A stretch of DNA of 64,000 nt. It comes from Voacanga thouarsii. Taxonomy: Eukaryota; Streptophyta; Magnoliopsida; Gentianales; Apocynaceae. Where the stretch lies: contig JANUWF010001723.1 of NCBI GenBank assembly GCA_026120185.1, positions 248,001 to 312,000 on the forward strand. The letters run 5' to 3'. Of the stretch, positions 1 through 12,041 are shown in pieces. Numbering within the stretch: the stretch's first letter is position 1; each line of letters opens with the position of its first letter. The position numbers were made by a program, and so were the translations under genes. The notes beneath the pieces are model-generated. The model saw only the letters and a program-made list of their open reading frames with translations. It was not told the origin of the DNA and did not search any database.

Positions 1-735
1 AGAGAGAAGTAATTTTGAGTTATATCAAAATTTTAGAATTTGTATACTTTTTAATATAAAGAGAGATACTCATCATTGAATTGTAAGGGTAAAAATGGAA
101 GAAAATATTTAATTAATTAAAAAATTTACTTTTCTTAATCTTCATATAATCGGTTAAAGTGAACAGATAATTTGGGACGGAGGGAGTATTGTTTTCCTCT
201 CAAAATATATTCCCTCCATCCCAAATTATCTATCTCATTTAATCGATTATATGTGTATTAAGATAAGTATTTTTTTTTAGTTAATTAAGAATTTGTTTTC
301 ATTTTTACCCTTAAAATTTAATTTATTATCTCTCTCTATTAAGTTATTTATTTAAATTCTACTCCCTCCATTTCAAAATAGATATTCATTTAATTTTTTT
401 ATTTTTTTTTAAAATAGATGTTCGTTTACATTTTTCAATATATTAATTATTAATATTTTCTTATCTTACCCTTCATTCAATTTAATACAGGTGGAAGACA
501 AAGAGAGAAATAAAGATAAGAGTAATTAATTTGGAAAGATAAAAAAAATACTCTCTCCATCTCAAATTATCTCTCTCATTTGAACAATTAGGCGAGTATT
601 AAGATAAGTAAGTTTTTTTAATTAATTAAACTATTTCTTCCATTTTTGTCCCTTAAATTCAATTTATTATCTCTCTCTTCATTAAGAATGACTCAAATTC
701 TAAAGCTTTAATACAATATTTTTTGGACCAGATCG
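1..735. repeat. cluster of Stowaway-like MITE pieces
   Basis: The segment is built from ends of the common plant MITE type with CTCCCTCCGTCCC-like termini. A right end finishes near 188 (gggacggagggagta), a left end starts near 212 (tattccctccatccc), another near 361 (tactccctccatttc) and another near 555. The first copy is cut by the window edge. No coding sequence is visible. Confidence 0.6.
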
Positions 736-2482
736 GACCACTCGGTAGGACCGTGAACCGATCCCTAAAATAGTTTGGTCTTTTACTTTAAATCATTTTT
801 CTATAAAATCGTTTTATTTTCTTCAAACCAGTTTAAACTAGTCGGTCGGACCGAATTGTGCCGTTCTCTTTCTCTCTCTCTCACTAGATAAGACAATATA
901 TTTATAAGAAAGAAATAAGTTACACAGAGAGACTAAACAATCCATAGTAATAGAGAAAATATTATAAATTTCTCTCAATTTCATTGTTTATACCTTTGTG
1001 AACTTGAATTACACTATTTATTGATCAATCTTGTTCTTTAACATAATTATATTTTTTATTTTTAAATTATAACATTACCGGTTTAATTACAGTTCAATTG
1101 TAGTACAATTGTAGTTGGAATATTGAACCATGAACTGGTAAATTTTTTAACTTGATGTCCGATCCGATTTTGAAAGCATTGCTTTAATATACTTCAAATT
1201 ACTTCTTTCTCCTATTATTTAAATAAGATCAACTTATTGGGAAAATAAATTATTTAATATATTTGAAAAATAAAGTATTATTAAATGTGAGTAAATTTAA
1301 AATGTTAAATTTTAATTGTTAAAAAGACAAATAATTTGAAATAAAAATTAAATTAAAAATGAGATAGATAATTTAGGACGAATGGAGAATCTATTAAATT
1401 ATAGTTGAATTTTTATATAAAAATATTATTATTTTCAACATTATTAATTTATGTGCAAATGATGTGCAAATGGGTAAATGGACATTTATTTAAAAAAATA
1501 TAATTTTAAATTATTTTTCTCTCTTATATTTAATTCTTATTTAAAAATATGAGTCAACTGCATAGGCATCTTATTCTTTCTGCCAATTGCAACTCTGCGC
1601 CCCCACCAATGACCAAACACAGGCCTAAGGACTTTCCACGAGACGTAGTTCCAAGTATTCCTTGCTGGAAAATGGGCCTATTCGGTTGACTATTAAGGGG
1701 ATGAAGATGAATATGTAAAACAAGTTTTTAGTTGTTTAATTAAGTATAGAAAATAGAGTCATATTAAATAAAGATAAATTTAAAATATTAAATTTTAATT
1801 TTTTAAAAGAACAGATAATTTAAAACAAAATTTCAGTTAGAAATGTAAAATAATTTAAGATAAAGGAAGTAATTTCAGTCGTAAACTTTAATGATGTTCT
1901 TTCAATATTACACATATTTCATTTGATTTACTTGTCTTTTTCTTTCACCTTAAACGTTGCATTCCTTATAATTAATTTGACTAGGACATTTTAAATAATT
2001 TACTTTATAAAATATTTTATTTTTAAAATTTTTAATTTTTATACATAAATTTAAAAACACCTATATTTAGAAGATGGAGATAGTAGTAGACTAGTAGCAA
2101 TTCAAACAACTCAAAGTTTTTTGCTTGAAAATGCAAACCAGGGCTCAGCGTCAAAAGCAAACCACTTGCACAATGAAAAATGTGATTGCATTGAACTTAG
2201 CGTCCTCCTTCTCCAAGAAATGTGATGGAGGCTTTTTAAACGTGATTATGCATGCTCGGGTTATAATAAAAAACAAAATATTTTGGATCAAATTTTAAGT
2301 GTATACATATAATAATATATTTATATAAAATCCTTAACTTTATTATTTTTTTAATAATTTGAATTCAAATGTAATTTTAAACTTATTAATATTTTATCGA
2401 ATTAAACTCGAGTGTTGATAACGATCGAATTGACATACTCGAATTTGAAACTTTTTTAAAAATATTAAATTTAAGTCAATTA
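736..2482. other. gene-free AT-rich stretch with MITE remnants
   Basis: No gene is visible. MITE-like right ends occur near 1365-1390 (aatttaggacgaatggag) and near 1850-1872. Around 724-870 there is a GC-richer patch repeating cggaccg/ggtcggacc motifs, probably a remnant of another repeat. The rest is low-complexity AT-rich DNA. Confidence 0.5.
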
Positions 2483-2792
2483 CTTTTTCCATCTCTATTT
2501 ATCTGTTATAGTTAATTACTTCACACAATTTAAGAAAAATTAATTAGTATTTTAAATTCATACAATTTTATTTATACATTTTAAAAGTATCATTAGATTT
2601 AATATTCACCATAACTATTTTTTACTTTATTTGCTCAACTCTCTCTTTAAAGTTATTACACTTTTATTTTTTAAAATTATTTAATACAAGTGGATAATAA
2701 TAAAATTAATATTAATGATATTTAAATTTTTTTAACATAACAAATAAAAAAAATACTAGATTTTTTCGATTCTAATAAATAGAGACATAGAG
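2483..2792. mobile_element. Stowaway-like MITE with TA target duplication
   Basis: An element of about 310 bp flanked by TA on both sides. The left end reads ctttttccatctctattt and the right end, reversed, reads ctctatgtctctattta, giving imperfect terminal inverted repeats. The length nearly equals that of the MITE at 17987-18294. It is non-coding, and the superfamily call rests on ends and TA target only. Confidence 0.55.
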
Positions 2793-2794
2793 TA

Positions 2795-3836
2795 TCTTAA
2801 AATTTATTTGACTTGTAAGCGCATAATTATTGTTTTCAAAGTAATCAGTAAAGTCAGCTAAGTCCTTGTTGGCATTTTGGTTACCACGAGACATCAGACA
2901 TTTAATACAACTTTTTCCTAGTTTAGGTGGCTTTATTACAATATTATTATTATTATTATTTTTTAAAAAACTGACTCAATGTTCTTTCAATTTCCCGATA
3001 GAAAGAAAAAGAAGCAAGAGAATTATTTTAAAAAAAAAAGTGTCAAGATGCCATTGAAAAGGAGTATCTTCTTACGTAGTAGAAGGTTGCAAAATTGAAT
3101 CCAAGAAAGAGGCCATACGCATGGAATGCCCATAAGTCATCTCCATATACAAATTTCACCGTCTCTTCTCTATCCTGTACTAGTTATACTTGCAACTTAT
3201 ACGAACGCAATTAGGCTAACTCCTAAAGTTTATATAAAAGAAGAAAAAAATTTGCCTCAAAGAAGGGGAAATTACAGTGAAAAAGAAAGAGTTAAAAAAA
3301 AAAACTAAGTACTGAAAGCTGCCTAATTTTAACCCTGAGTCTCATTTATCAGTTCTATCACAAATGGAATCAGTATTAGTTTTTATCTTTCACGTAGACG
3401 GGATCAGAAAATTAAAGTTAAGAAATATGTTATATAAAAGAATATATTGAAAGATAATTTTATAATTTTTTATATGGATAAAATATAAAATTTAAAAAAA
3501 TTTTACAAATTTTAAATCTTTTAAGAAGAATTTAAAAAATTTTAATGGACGAATGCCATATTTTTTCCCAACATGCCACTCCGCCTTCTTAGCTCCGTCT
3601 CTGCCTCCAAAGAAGAACAATAATTGATGTGACTGATAATTAATGTTTTCTGAACTTCTTCAGAAAATGTTAGAGAGACTGACTGCAAAATTTCAAATGT
3701 GGTCCTTTTGCATTTTGAACCTCTCTTGATGATTGCGTCCACTTGACCCATTGGACGAAGTTAGCCTTGTCCTTCTCGGAAATTTATATAAGCCACGGTA
3801 CTTATTTCCTTGTAGTGCGATGCCATTTAGTGACCA

Positions 3837-3871
<35 letters not shown>

Positions 3872-4608
3872 AAGAACTTTTTTCTTTTTATTTTTGGTAT
3901 TATTTTTGTGTTTTTTTTCTTTTTACCATTTCAATTAAGTTGTGTGTTCAAGGGAAATACGAAACCAAAAAATAATAATAATAATAATAGTAATAATAAT
4001 AATAATAAAGGTTCAGAATTCTTCACTCTAGCTATGTATACTAAATGTACATACATTACTAACATAAGGAAATTTAATTAAGTTGGAATTCAAATGGAGT
4101 ATCTGATAACTTATTTTATAGTGTCTAATAATATTTCTATTTTTTAGTCATTTTTAAGATAATAGTTATGAACCATGAAAGATGGTGTTTAAATAGTTAA
4201 TAAGAAGAAGAATCGTAAAAGCACGTCTATTATTTTTGTAATGGAAAATTATAATTTCAATAGCAAATTATAAATTACCTATAACTCTATATTATAGTTA
4301 AAACTAAAATTGTTAGTTACTCAAATATTTACATAAGTTTTCGCAAACGATAATATGCTAGCAATTGTCAAAAGAGAGTACGACTTCTTACTATTAATAG
4401 CATCTACTTAATTAATTATTCTTTGCCGACTATGACTTTACAACGAAGGAAATGGTCTCTTTCTGGTGAAGTTCACAAGTGAATATATTGCCAGATCAAT
4501 TGTAAATGCGATTCATTTTCCAGCTAGTTAATTAACTAATCCACCTAACATGTATGGCGTTTTTTTCTTTTAATTTCTTTTTTATAATTCAATTAAAGGA
4601 ATGTGAAA
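2795..4608. other. gene-free stretch with microsatellites
   Basis: Short open frames here are low-complexity and lack recognisable motifs. The segment contains a (TA)n(GA)n tract at about 3837-3871 and an (AAT)n tract at about 3970-4010. I see no gene. Confidence 0.5.
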
Positions 4609-5519
4609 CAGAGGGTGGTAATTGGATGTTATTTAGGGACGAAAATATTGAATACGATATGTCAACACGATACGAAAATGACATGGTTATAGCGGGTTAG
4701 AGTTGAGGTTTTGCGAGTTCTGATCGAAACAGGTCGGCCCGTTTAACTTTAAACGTGTACAGGTCATAAACCGTTTCAACTCGCGAACCCGTTTAACCTT
4801 TTTTAATATTTATATTTAATACTTTTTGTAATACCCTACAAATTTCACTATAGAAAATTTAATTTTTTACATGAATTAATTAAATTAAATTTTATTATAT
4901 GAATTAATTGAATTGTTTATGTGTCTATTTTGTTTAATTATATGAGACCTCTTAAGGAAAATAAATTATGTTAATGTAGTTATTTGCTTGATATATAGTA
5001 AATGAATTATTTTTAATTAATTATTATTTAGTGTCTGTAATAATATTATTATTACAATGACTTTTAGCTAGAGAAAATAATTTATTGAACAATCCAATTT
5101 TATTGCAAAACTACATTTGTTTAGATAGATTAAATCTTATGAATTTATTGAAATCTTTAGATATTTAGCGGGATGGTTTGTTATTTTATTGATTATTTAT
5201 GACTTTATGGGTTGTTTTATTAATTTCTTTAATTTTATATGATTTGATTTGATTTTTAAATTTTTTTTTGTGTAATGGTACACAGATCGACGGATTTAGT
5301 AGGTATTCGGGTTAACGAATTTAGTAATTATCTATTTAATTTTTATATCTAATCATGTCATGTCGTGTTAACCTATTTTATAATACGAACACGACACGAA
5401 AATAAACAAGTTGACACAACATGTTTACTAATCGGGTCGTGTCGAGTTGATCTGTTGAGTGTAATTATTTCAAATTGACACGACCCGTCAACCCAAACAC
5501 GACACGATTGTCATCTCTA
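4609..5519. mobile_element. old hAT-like non-autonomous element
   Basis: The two ends are imperfect inverted repeats: left cagagggtggtaattgg, right (reversed) tagagatgacaatcg. The interior near both ends is rich in cgacacgac/gggtcgtgtc motifs that are common in plant repeats. The flanking octamers atgtgaaa and atgttatt agree at 5 of 8 positions, compatible with a decayed 8-bp hAT target duplication. It encodes no protein. Family assignment is tentative. Confidence 0.45.
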
Positions 5520-5833
5520 ATGTTATTATATTATCCGACTTTTAAAATATCTAAATGTGTGATTAAAATTTGCTGAATAAAAAATATTTTCACAAACCAC
5601 TCTATTATTAACATATCCACTACAATGTTTATAAATTTTTAAGAAAAATATTTATACCTATACTTTATTAGAACACCAATGGATGGGATTGCAAACCCCT
5701 TGATATCAAATTTGAACAACTTGATCATTTTGTTAATCTTCCTTTCTAACACAAGGCAAAAGATGCCATTACAATTATTAGGCATGCTATTGAGCTCAGC
5801 CAGCCCACCTTTGTGTACACCCAGCTATGATTC

Positions 5834-5842
5834 TATATATAT
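5834..5842 (+). promoter_or_regulatory. candidate TATA box of the purine permease gene
   Basis: A TATATAT run about 135 bp upstream of the permease start codon, followed by a pyrimidine-rich leader (ctcaactctcttctgcag). Spacing is plausible for a plant core promoter with a 5' UTR of roughly 100 nt. No other evidence. Confidence 0.4.
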
Positions 5843-5972
5843 CTCCCTGAAGTCTCAACTCTCTTCTGCAGAAGATAGAAAATTCTATGTTGTTCTCTCT
5901 TCCCTAGGGAAATAGCAGAGTCTTCAAATTTTCTACTAAATCTCTAGCAAAGCCCCAGAATTTTGTAACAGT

Positions 5973-8086
5973 ATGGGTGCTCCGCTTAGCAACTCCAAGA
6001 GGAGAATTCTCCTTGGAATCAGCTGTCTACTGGTAGTCATCGGCACTGCCGGTGGTCCATTGCTTCTGCGCCTCTATTTCGTCAAAGGAGGCGCAAGAGT
6101 ATGGTTTTCCACCTGGTTACAAACTGGTGGATGGCCAATTGTTCTCATCCTACTCTTGATTTCTTATTTTCAGAGGCGTAAAACTGATGGAGGCAACACT
6201 AAGCTGTTCCTTACGCCACTTCCGACGTTCCTCGCCGCTGTTGCGATCGGTGTCGTGGTGGGTGCAAGTAATTTTTTGTACTCAATTGCACAGCAGCGCC
6301 TGCCGGTGTCAACCTCCACCCTTATCTTGGCTTCACAGCTTGTTTTCACTGCTTTTTGTGCTTTCATTTTGGTTAAGCAGAAGTTTACTCCATACTCAAC
6401 AAACGCGATTATCCTGCTGACGGTGGGAGCAGCCGCTTTGGCCATGCATGCAAGCAGTGACAGACCTGCGGGCGAGAGCAAGAAAGCTTACGGTTTCGGT
6501 TTTGCCATGATGTTTGTTACTGCCTTTCTGACTGGGTTGATTTTCCCTTTGATAGAATTCGTGTACATGAAAGCAAGGGTAGCAATAAGCTATACCATGG
6601 TCATGGAGATCCAAATGGTGCTGTCCATCGCTGCTACTGTATTTGCCACTGTGGGGATGATCATAAACAATGATTTTAAGGTACCTTCTTCTCTTCATGT
6701 CTCTCTCTCCAGATTTTATTACACACCAAATTAAGACTTCCAAAAGTTGCATGAGCTTACATTTTGATCCTCAAAATATCGACATGCCTATTTATCAGAC
6801 AGATTCAAAGAATCAGTAAGGATATGGTTAAAAACAATCATGTGACGTACGGATGATAATTCCGATGGTTGAAGGAAAGAAATCACCCACGTAGAAACCC
6901 ACATGGTAGAACTTGTGTATACATATAATACGTGCAACGTTCCAGTACGTAGTATTTACGGACGAGAGGCTTCAAACCCTAGACCGGTTGGACATACGCT
7001 GGACATGTTACCGTTCCTGCACAAGAAAGTCAACTTATTGGAGTCATATATGCACCCAAGAAGTTCCACAACATAAAACCCACTCTTGTCATATTTAAAT
7101 ATGTCATTTTAATTTGCTATAAAAAATTTAAAAAATTTTGATTATAAATAAATTATTATATTATCTTTATTTAATTAAAAATAATAGTCGAGTGATTCAT
7201 ATTTTAATCCAACTTGTATTTCCTAATTAGGGAACATTAGTTGTGTAAAGGTAGAGTAAGAATATATTTAGATATTTATTTTTAAAATTAAAAAAAATAA
7301 AAATATTTAATTTTGAATGAAGGCTGACACCCTCTACTGATGTCTCCCCAAATGTCATGCTAGAGTAAAGTCACCTAATTCCATCCACTTGGGAATGCAC
7401 TGATGATGTCAACGCATATTAAACTACATACACCAACAGTCGACTGCATGGTCTATGGATCCTTCTTATATAATCAATATAAGCTAACTATACCCATCGA
7501 GACACGCAGGATGAGCCAGTAAAGAAAAATACTACTTGCCTTAACGTTTTGTGATCTTCACAAGATTAATTAGGAAGAAACCTACTTTAGTTTTTCGCCT
7601 TGATCTTTTAATACTGTTGGATCCTAAAATTTCTCAAAGTTGGAAATATGTCATATATTCTTTTTGTCCTTTTTCACGTTGGCATCTTTGAAGATTTCAT
7701 GTTGTATATTGATTTTGCAGGTAATTGGAAGAGAAGCAAGAGCATTTGCCATAGGAGAAGTCAAATATTATGTGGTGATAGTCTCCTGTTCCATCGCTTT
7801 TCAATGTCTCATATTGGGAGCTGTCGGAATCATCTTCTGTTCTTCAGCTTTAGTAAACGGAATCATCACCACTGTTCTACTTCCAGTTTCTGAGGTTTTA
7901 GCTGTTATATTCTTCCACGACAAATTTACAGCAGAAAAGGGTCTTTCACTTGCTCTCTGCCTTTGGGGATTTGTTTCACACTTATATGGCGAATATCTAC
8001 AGAGCAGGAAGAGTAATCAAATCCAAACTCAAGAATCAGCGACGAATACACCAAATATTGCTCCAGCTATTGAACTTGAACCCTGA
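5973..8086 (+). CDS. purine permease (PUP family) transporter
   Basis: Two coding exons, 5973-6680 and 7721-8086, joined by a phase-0 intron with a GT donor (aag|gtacct) and an AG acceptor (ttgcag|gtaatt), give a 357-residue protein. The protein begins MGAPLSNSKRRILLGIS and alternates hydrophobic segments throughout, matching the roughly ten-helix plant PUP fold of the drug/metabolite transporter superfamily. Family-typical stretches are GGPLLLRLYF near residue 30, STLILASQLVFTAFCAF near 112, a VMEIQMV stretch at the end of exon 1, GEVKYYVV early in exon 2 and EVLAVIFFHDKF near 310. The length is normal for the family. Known members move purines, cytokinins or alkaloids across the plasma membrane with protons; the substrate here cannot be told from sequence. 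There is no frameshift or premature stop, so it looks functional. The start is the first ATG of the long frame and gives the expected N-terminus. Confidence 0.92.
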
Positions 8087-8171
8087 TTTTCTGCCTAGTG
8101 GCTGTCCTAGCATGTTTGTTTCCGTAGATAAATCATTGGTCTTTTTGTGTAAAATATTGTTGTGTCTTTGA

Positions 8172-8998
8172 TCCTCGACATCTGAAATCCTGTAAGTTCA
8201 TCCTTTAGAGAACATCCTCTGCGTAAACGTAAAATTGGTTCTCTGTCAAGGTCTGCGTGCTTCATTTCTTCCTGCTCTTAATGGAACTTTCCTTTAGCCT
8301 TAAAGATATCCTGTTACTGAAAATGAATTTTATTTTCTCTAGCTAAGTAACCAAATAAGGAAAGAGTCTATCACGGCAGTAATTCTCTATGCATTCACCC
8401 TCAAAAGTTTCACATGTATTTTGATTATAACTACAATAAAAGAGGTCTCATTAATATTACTAAGTGATATCAAATGCTTGAGGGTTAAATTAATAATCAT
8501 CTAACTTGATACCCACAAATTATGACTGTAATTTAGTTTACGTTCGTTATTTGGTATTGTAAAAATAATAATGTTTTATAAATGCTAAATTAATTACTCA
8601 GTAAGGTTACCCAAAAGATATATATATATATATATATATCGTATGGCAACTGTATATCTAATCAATTTAATAGAGTAATATAAACTGAACCCACCCCAAA
8701 AAAAAAAACAGTAATATATTTAACTTCTCATCAGCTATCTAAAACAACTGCAAAAGTGGGAACCAATGAAAGCCCGAGAATGACTGAATTGACCTTCAAA
8801 TTCCGGATGGCCTTTCTTAAATAAAGCTAAAACATGTGGGGAGGGGGAAAATTTCTTTTCATATTTAGCGACTAGTTTTGACAATATTGCCGGCCTAAAA
8901 GCAAGTAGGTAATCGTAACTATCAAAAAATATTCTTTTTATGTCACATCAGGAAAAGAAATTTGTGAAAACAACTCTATAGTCCTCTTGGTCAAAATC
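8172..8998. other. intergenic, 3' of the permease gene
   Basis: Probably permease 3' UTR at first, then AT-rich DNA with a (TA)n tract at about 8619-8639. No gene or RNA is visible. Confidence 0.5.
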
Positions 8999-9102
8999 TT
9001 ACACTACAAACAACAAAAAAAAAAAAAGCCAAAATACGACAGGACGTAACATAACGGCCAAAAAAATCTTCGTAAGATTAATATAAATAATTATTTCTAA
9101 AT

Positions 9103-9469
9103 TATTATAAAATTAAGGTAGTGTTAGAATAAAATTTACATACTACACACTAAGAAAATTCTAACTATTCTTTGCACAAGAATTTCTCTTCAAACTTCTC
9201 TATTTCTTTCTCTCACAATTCTTTCTCTAATCTTTCTTTCACTAATCTTTCTTTCACAAAATGATGGTGTATTCCAAGCTTAGAGAATAGCTCTATTTAT
9301 AGAGCTCTAATTAGTGGATTATATCATGGCATACATCATCTTCCACTAATCTTAATTAATGGTGTCTCCACTAAATAGTGGACATCCATAAAAATCTTCT
9401 AATAATTCACATAAATCCATAATTAGTGGAGCCTCCACTAATTAATGGAGATTCCAATAATTTATAACA
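9103..9469 (-). repeat. 3' LTR of element A
   Basis: The LTR runs TGTTAT...ATAACA in element orientation; the outer CA is mutated to TA here (the plus strand begins tattat). It carries a TATA box read on the minus strand (ctctatttata, 9291-9301) and repeated attagtgga/tccactaat motifs. It is flanked by TAAAT on the outside and by the polypurine tract (reverse of ctcccccttgg) on the inside. Confidence 0.9.
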
Positions 9470-9603
9470 CTCCCCCTTGGATGTCCATCTATTACATAAA
9501 GAATATGCCTCGTTAAAACCTTACTAGATAAAAATCCAGTGGGAAAAAAAATCTAGTGAAGGAAAAAGAGTACACTATTCTATATGTCTGTTTATTACTC
9601 CCC

Positions 9604-11775
9604 CTAATGAGATGATTCCTTTAAATCTTTAAACCGACGCATACCGATTTTATATCTCAACTTCTCAAATGTTGCAGTCAGTAAAGTCTTCGTGAAAATA
9701 TCTGCGAGGTTATCACATGACCGAATTTGTAGCATATCAATTTCACATTTCTTCTGGAGTTCATGAGTAAAGAAGAATTTTGGTGAAATATGTTTTGTCC
9801 GATCTCTTTTAATATATCCTCCTCGTAATTGAGCTATGCAAGCTGCATTGTCTTCATAAAGAGGAGTTGAAATATCTTTGATTGATGATAATCCACAACT
9901 TTCTCGGATATAATGAATCATGGATCTTAGCCATACACATTCTCGACTTGCTTCATGAATGGCTATAATTTCAGCATGATTTGAAGAAATAGTTGCTATA
10001 GATTGTTTCGTAGAACGTCATGATATAGCAGTATTTCCACATGTAAATAGATAGCCCGTTTGAGAACGTGCTTTATGTGGATCAAATAAATAACCAGCAT
10101 CTGCATAACCTATCAATGTTGGACTGATTTTATTTGAATAAAATAATCCGAGATCAATTGTACCTTGGAGATATCGAAGGACTTGTTTAATTCCATTTCA
10201 ATATCGTCGTGTTGGTGAAGAACTAAATATTGCTAATAAATTGATAGCAAAAGCAATATCAGGTCGTGTATTATTAGCAAGATACATCAATGCACCAATT
10301 GCACTGAGATATGGTACTTCAGGACCAAGGAGTTCTTCATCATTTTCTTGAGGTCGGAAAGGATCTTTATCCACATTTAATGATCGGACGATCATTGGAA
10401 TACTCAATGGATGTGCTTTATTCATGTAAAATCTTTTTAGCACTTTTGCTGTATATGTTGATTGATGAATAAATGTTCTACTCTCCAGATGTTCAATTTA
10501 TAAACCAAGGCAAAATTTGGTTTTACCAAAATCCTTGATTTCGAATTCTCTTTTTAAATAATCAATTATTTCTTGGAGCTCTTCAGGAGTTCCAATAAGG
10601 TTAATATCATCAACATATATAGCTAATATCACAAATTTAGAACCAGATTTCTTAATAAAAACACATGGACATACCTGGTCATTTTTAAATCCCGCTTTCA
10701 ATAAATATTCGCTAAGACGTGCGAACCACATGCGCCCAGATTGCTTCAGGCCATATAATGATTTCTGCAACTTGATGGAGTAATTTTCACGAGGATAATG
10801 TTTATATGCTTCAGGCATATGAAATCCTTCGGGGATTTTCATGTAAACATCATTTTCTAAATTTCCATACAAGTAAGCAGTGACAACATCTAATAGGCGC
10901 ATATCTATCTTTTCATGTACTGCCAAACTGATAAGATATCGGAGTGTAATAGCATCAACAACAGGAGAATAAGTTTCATTATAATCAATACCTAGTCTTT
11001 GTGAAAAACCTTGGGCTACTAATCGCGCTTTATATCGAACGATTTCACTCTTCTCATTGCACTTTCGCACAAATATCCATTTGTAGCTAACAGGTTTTAC
11101 ACCTTCTAGTGTTCAGATTGCAGGTCCAAAGACTTCACGTTGTGTCAGTGCATTTAACTCCGATTGAATCGCATCTTTCCATTGCAGCCAATCTTTTCTA
11201 TGCCGACATTCATCAACTGATATTGGTTCAGGATCATCATTATCCTGTGTAACATCAAGAGATATATTGTATGCAAATATATTATCAATAACAGTTTCTA
11301 TCCGATTCCAACTTCTACCGGAAGTGGTATAATTGATAGAAATTTCAGTGTTACTTTCATCAACCTCCGGTTCTTTGTCATCGATTCTCTCTTGGTCTTT
11401 ATCATTCTTTTCTTCAATATGATCTTCGGATCAGTTAATCCTCTTTTCTTTCGAGGATTTTTATCTTTAGAACCAAGAGGTCGACCATGCTTCGGCGTGT
11501 TTTTGACTCAGCAGACTATAGGTATAATATTTTGTTCTACTGGAACTTCAATTCGAATAGGAGCATTTATAGCTAGAATATGCGATTTTGTAACTCTTCT
11601 GGAGTCAACAAAAGCGTCTGGCATTTGATTTGCAATGCTTTGCAAATGAATTATCTTTTGAACTTCAAGTTCACATGCGCTTGTGCGCGGATCAAGATAA
11701 TTTAATGATGTTGTCCAATCACGATCTTTCTTGTACTGTTTCTGTTCTCCCCCTAATTTAGGGAATAATGATTTC
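9604..11775 (-). pseudogene. element A pol remnant (integrase C-end, RT, RNase H)
   Basis: Minus-strand frames encode, in order, the integrase C-terminal tail (LFPKLGG motif near 11760), reverse transcriptase with the catalytic YVDD box (within 10498-11070), and RNase H ending near 9604 (KHISPKFF, DIFTKTL). The frame is interrupted by stop codons between these blocks, so no complete polyprotein can be made. Upstream of LFPKLGG the match to sibling element B stops abruptly at about 11775, where RKD-flanking DNA begins. The reverse transcriptase block is still open over 190 residues. Confidence 0.85.
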
Positions 11776-11941
11776 ACAAGAGAATAAGAAAAGAAATATA
11801 AGAAAATGATGACAAGCAGGAAATGCCAAGAAAAATATCTCCTTTTTTTTTCACTCTTCCCGTGCATCGACTTTTCCTCTTCCTCTCTTGTCTTTTCTTC
11901 TCCTCCGACCCTCTACCTACCATCTACCTCTTCTTCTTCCT

Positions 11942-11980
<39 letters not shown>

Positions 11981-12041
11981 CGATATATATCTCAGTTATC
12001 AGTCATTAGTAAACATAAAAAACAAAAATCACAAAGCAGAT
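11776..12041 (+). promoter_or_regulatory. captured upstream region of the RKD gene
   Basis: About 266 bp between the copia breakpoint and the RKD start codon. It is pyrimidine-rich (runs of ttcctcttcctctc) with a (TA)n tract at about 11945-11972 that could serve as TATA or simply be a microsatellite. It has no match to the copia sibling elements, so it probably came with the gene. Confidence 0.45.

Noticed and set aside
5679..5915. 78-codon frame just upstream of the permease
   Set aside because: It overlaps the likely core promoter and 5' UTR and has no recognisable motif; the permease start at 5973 gives the correct N-terminus.
6170..6752. Minus-strand frames over permease exon 1
   Set aside because: Shadows of a GC-richer coding exon; the plus-strand protein is a clear family match.
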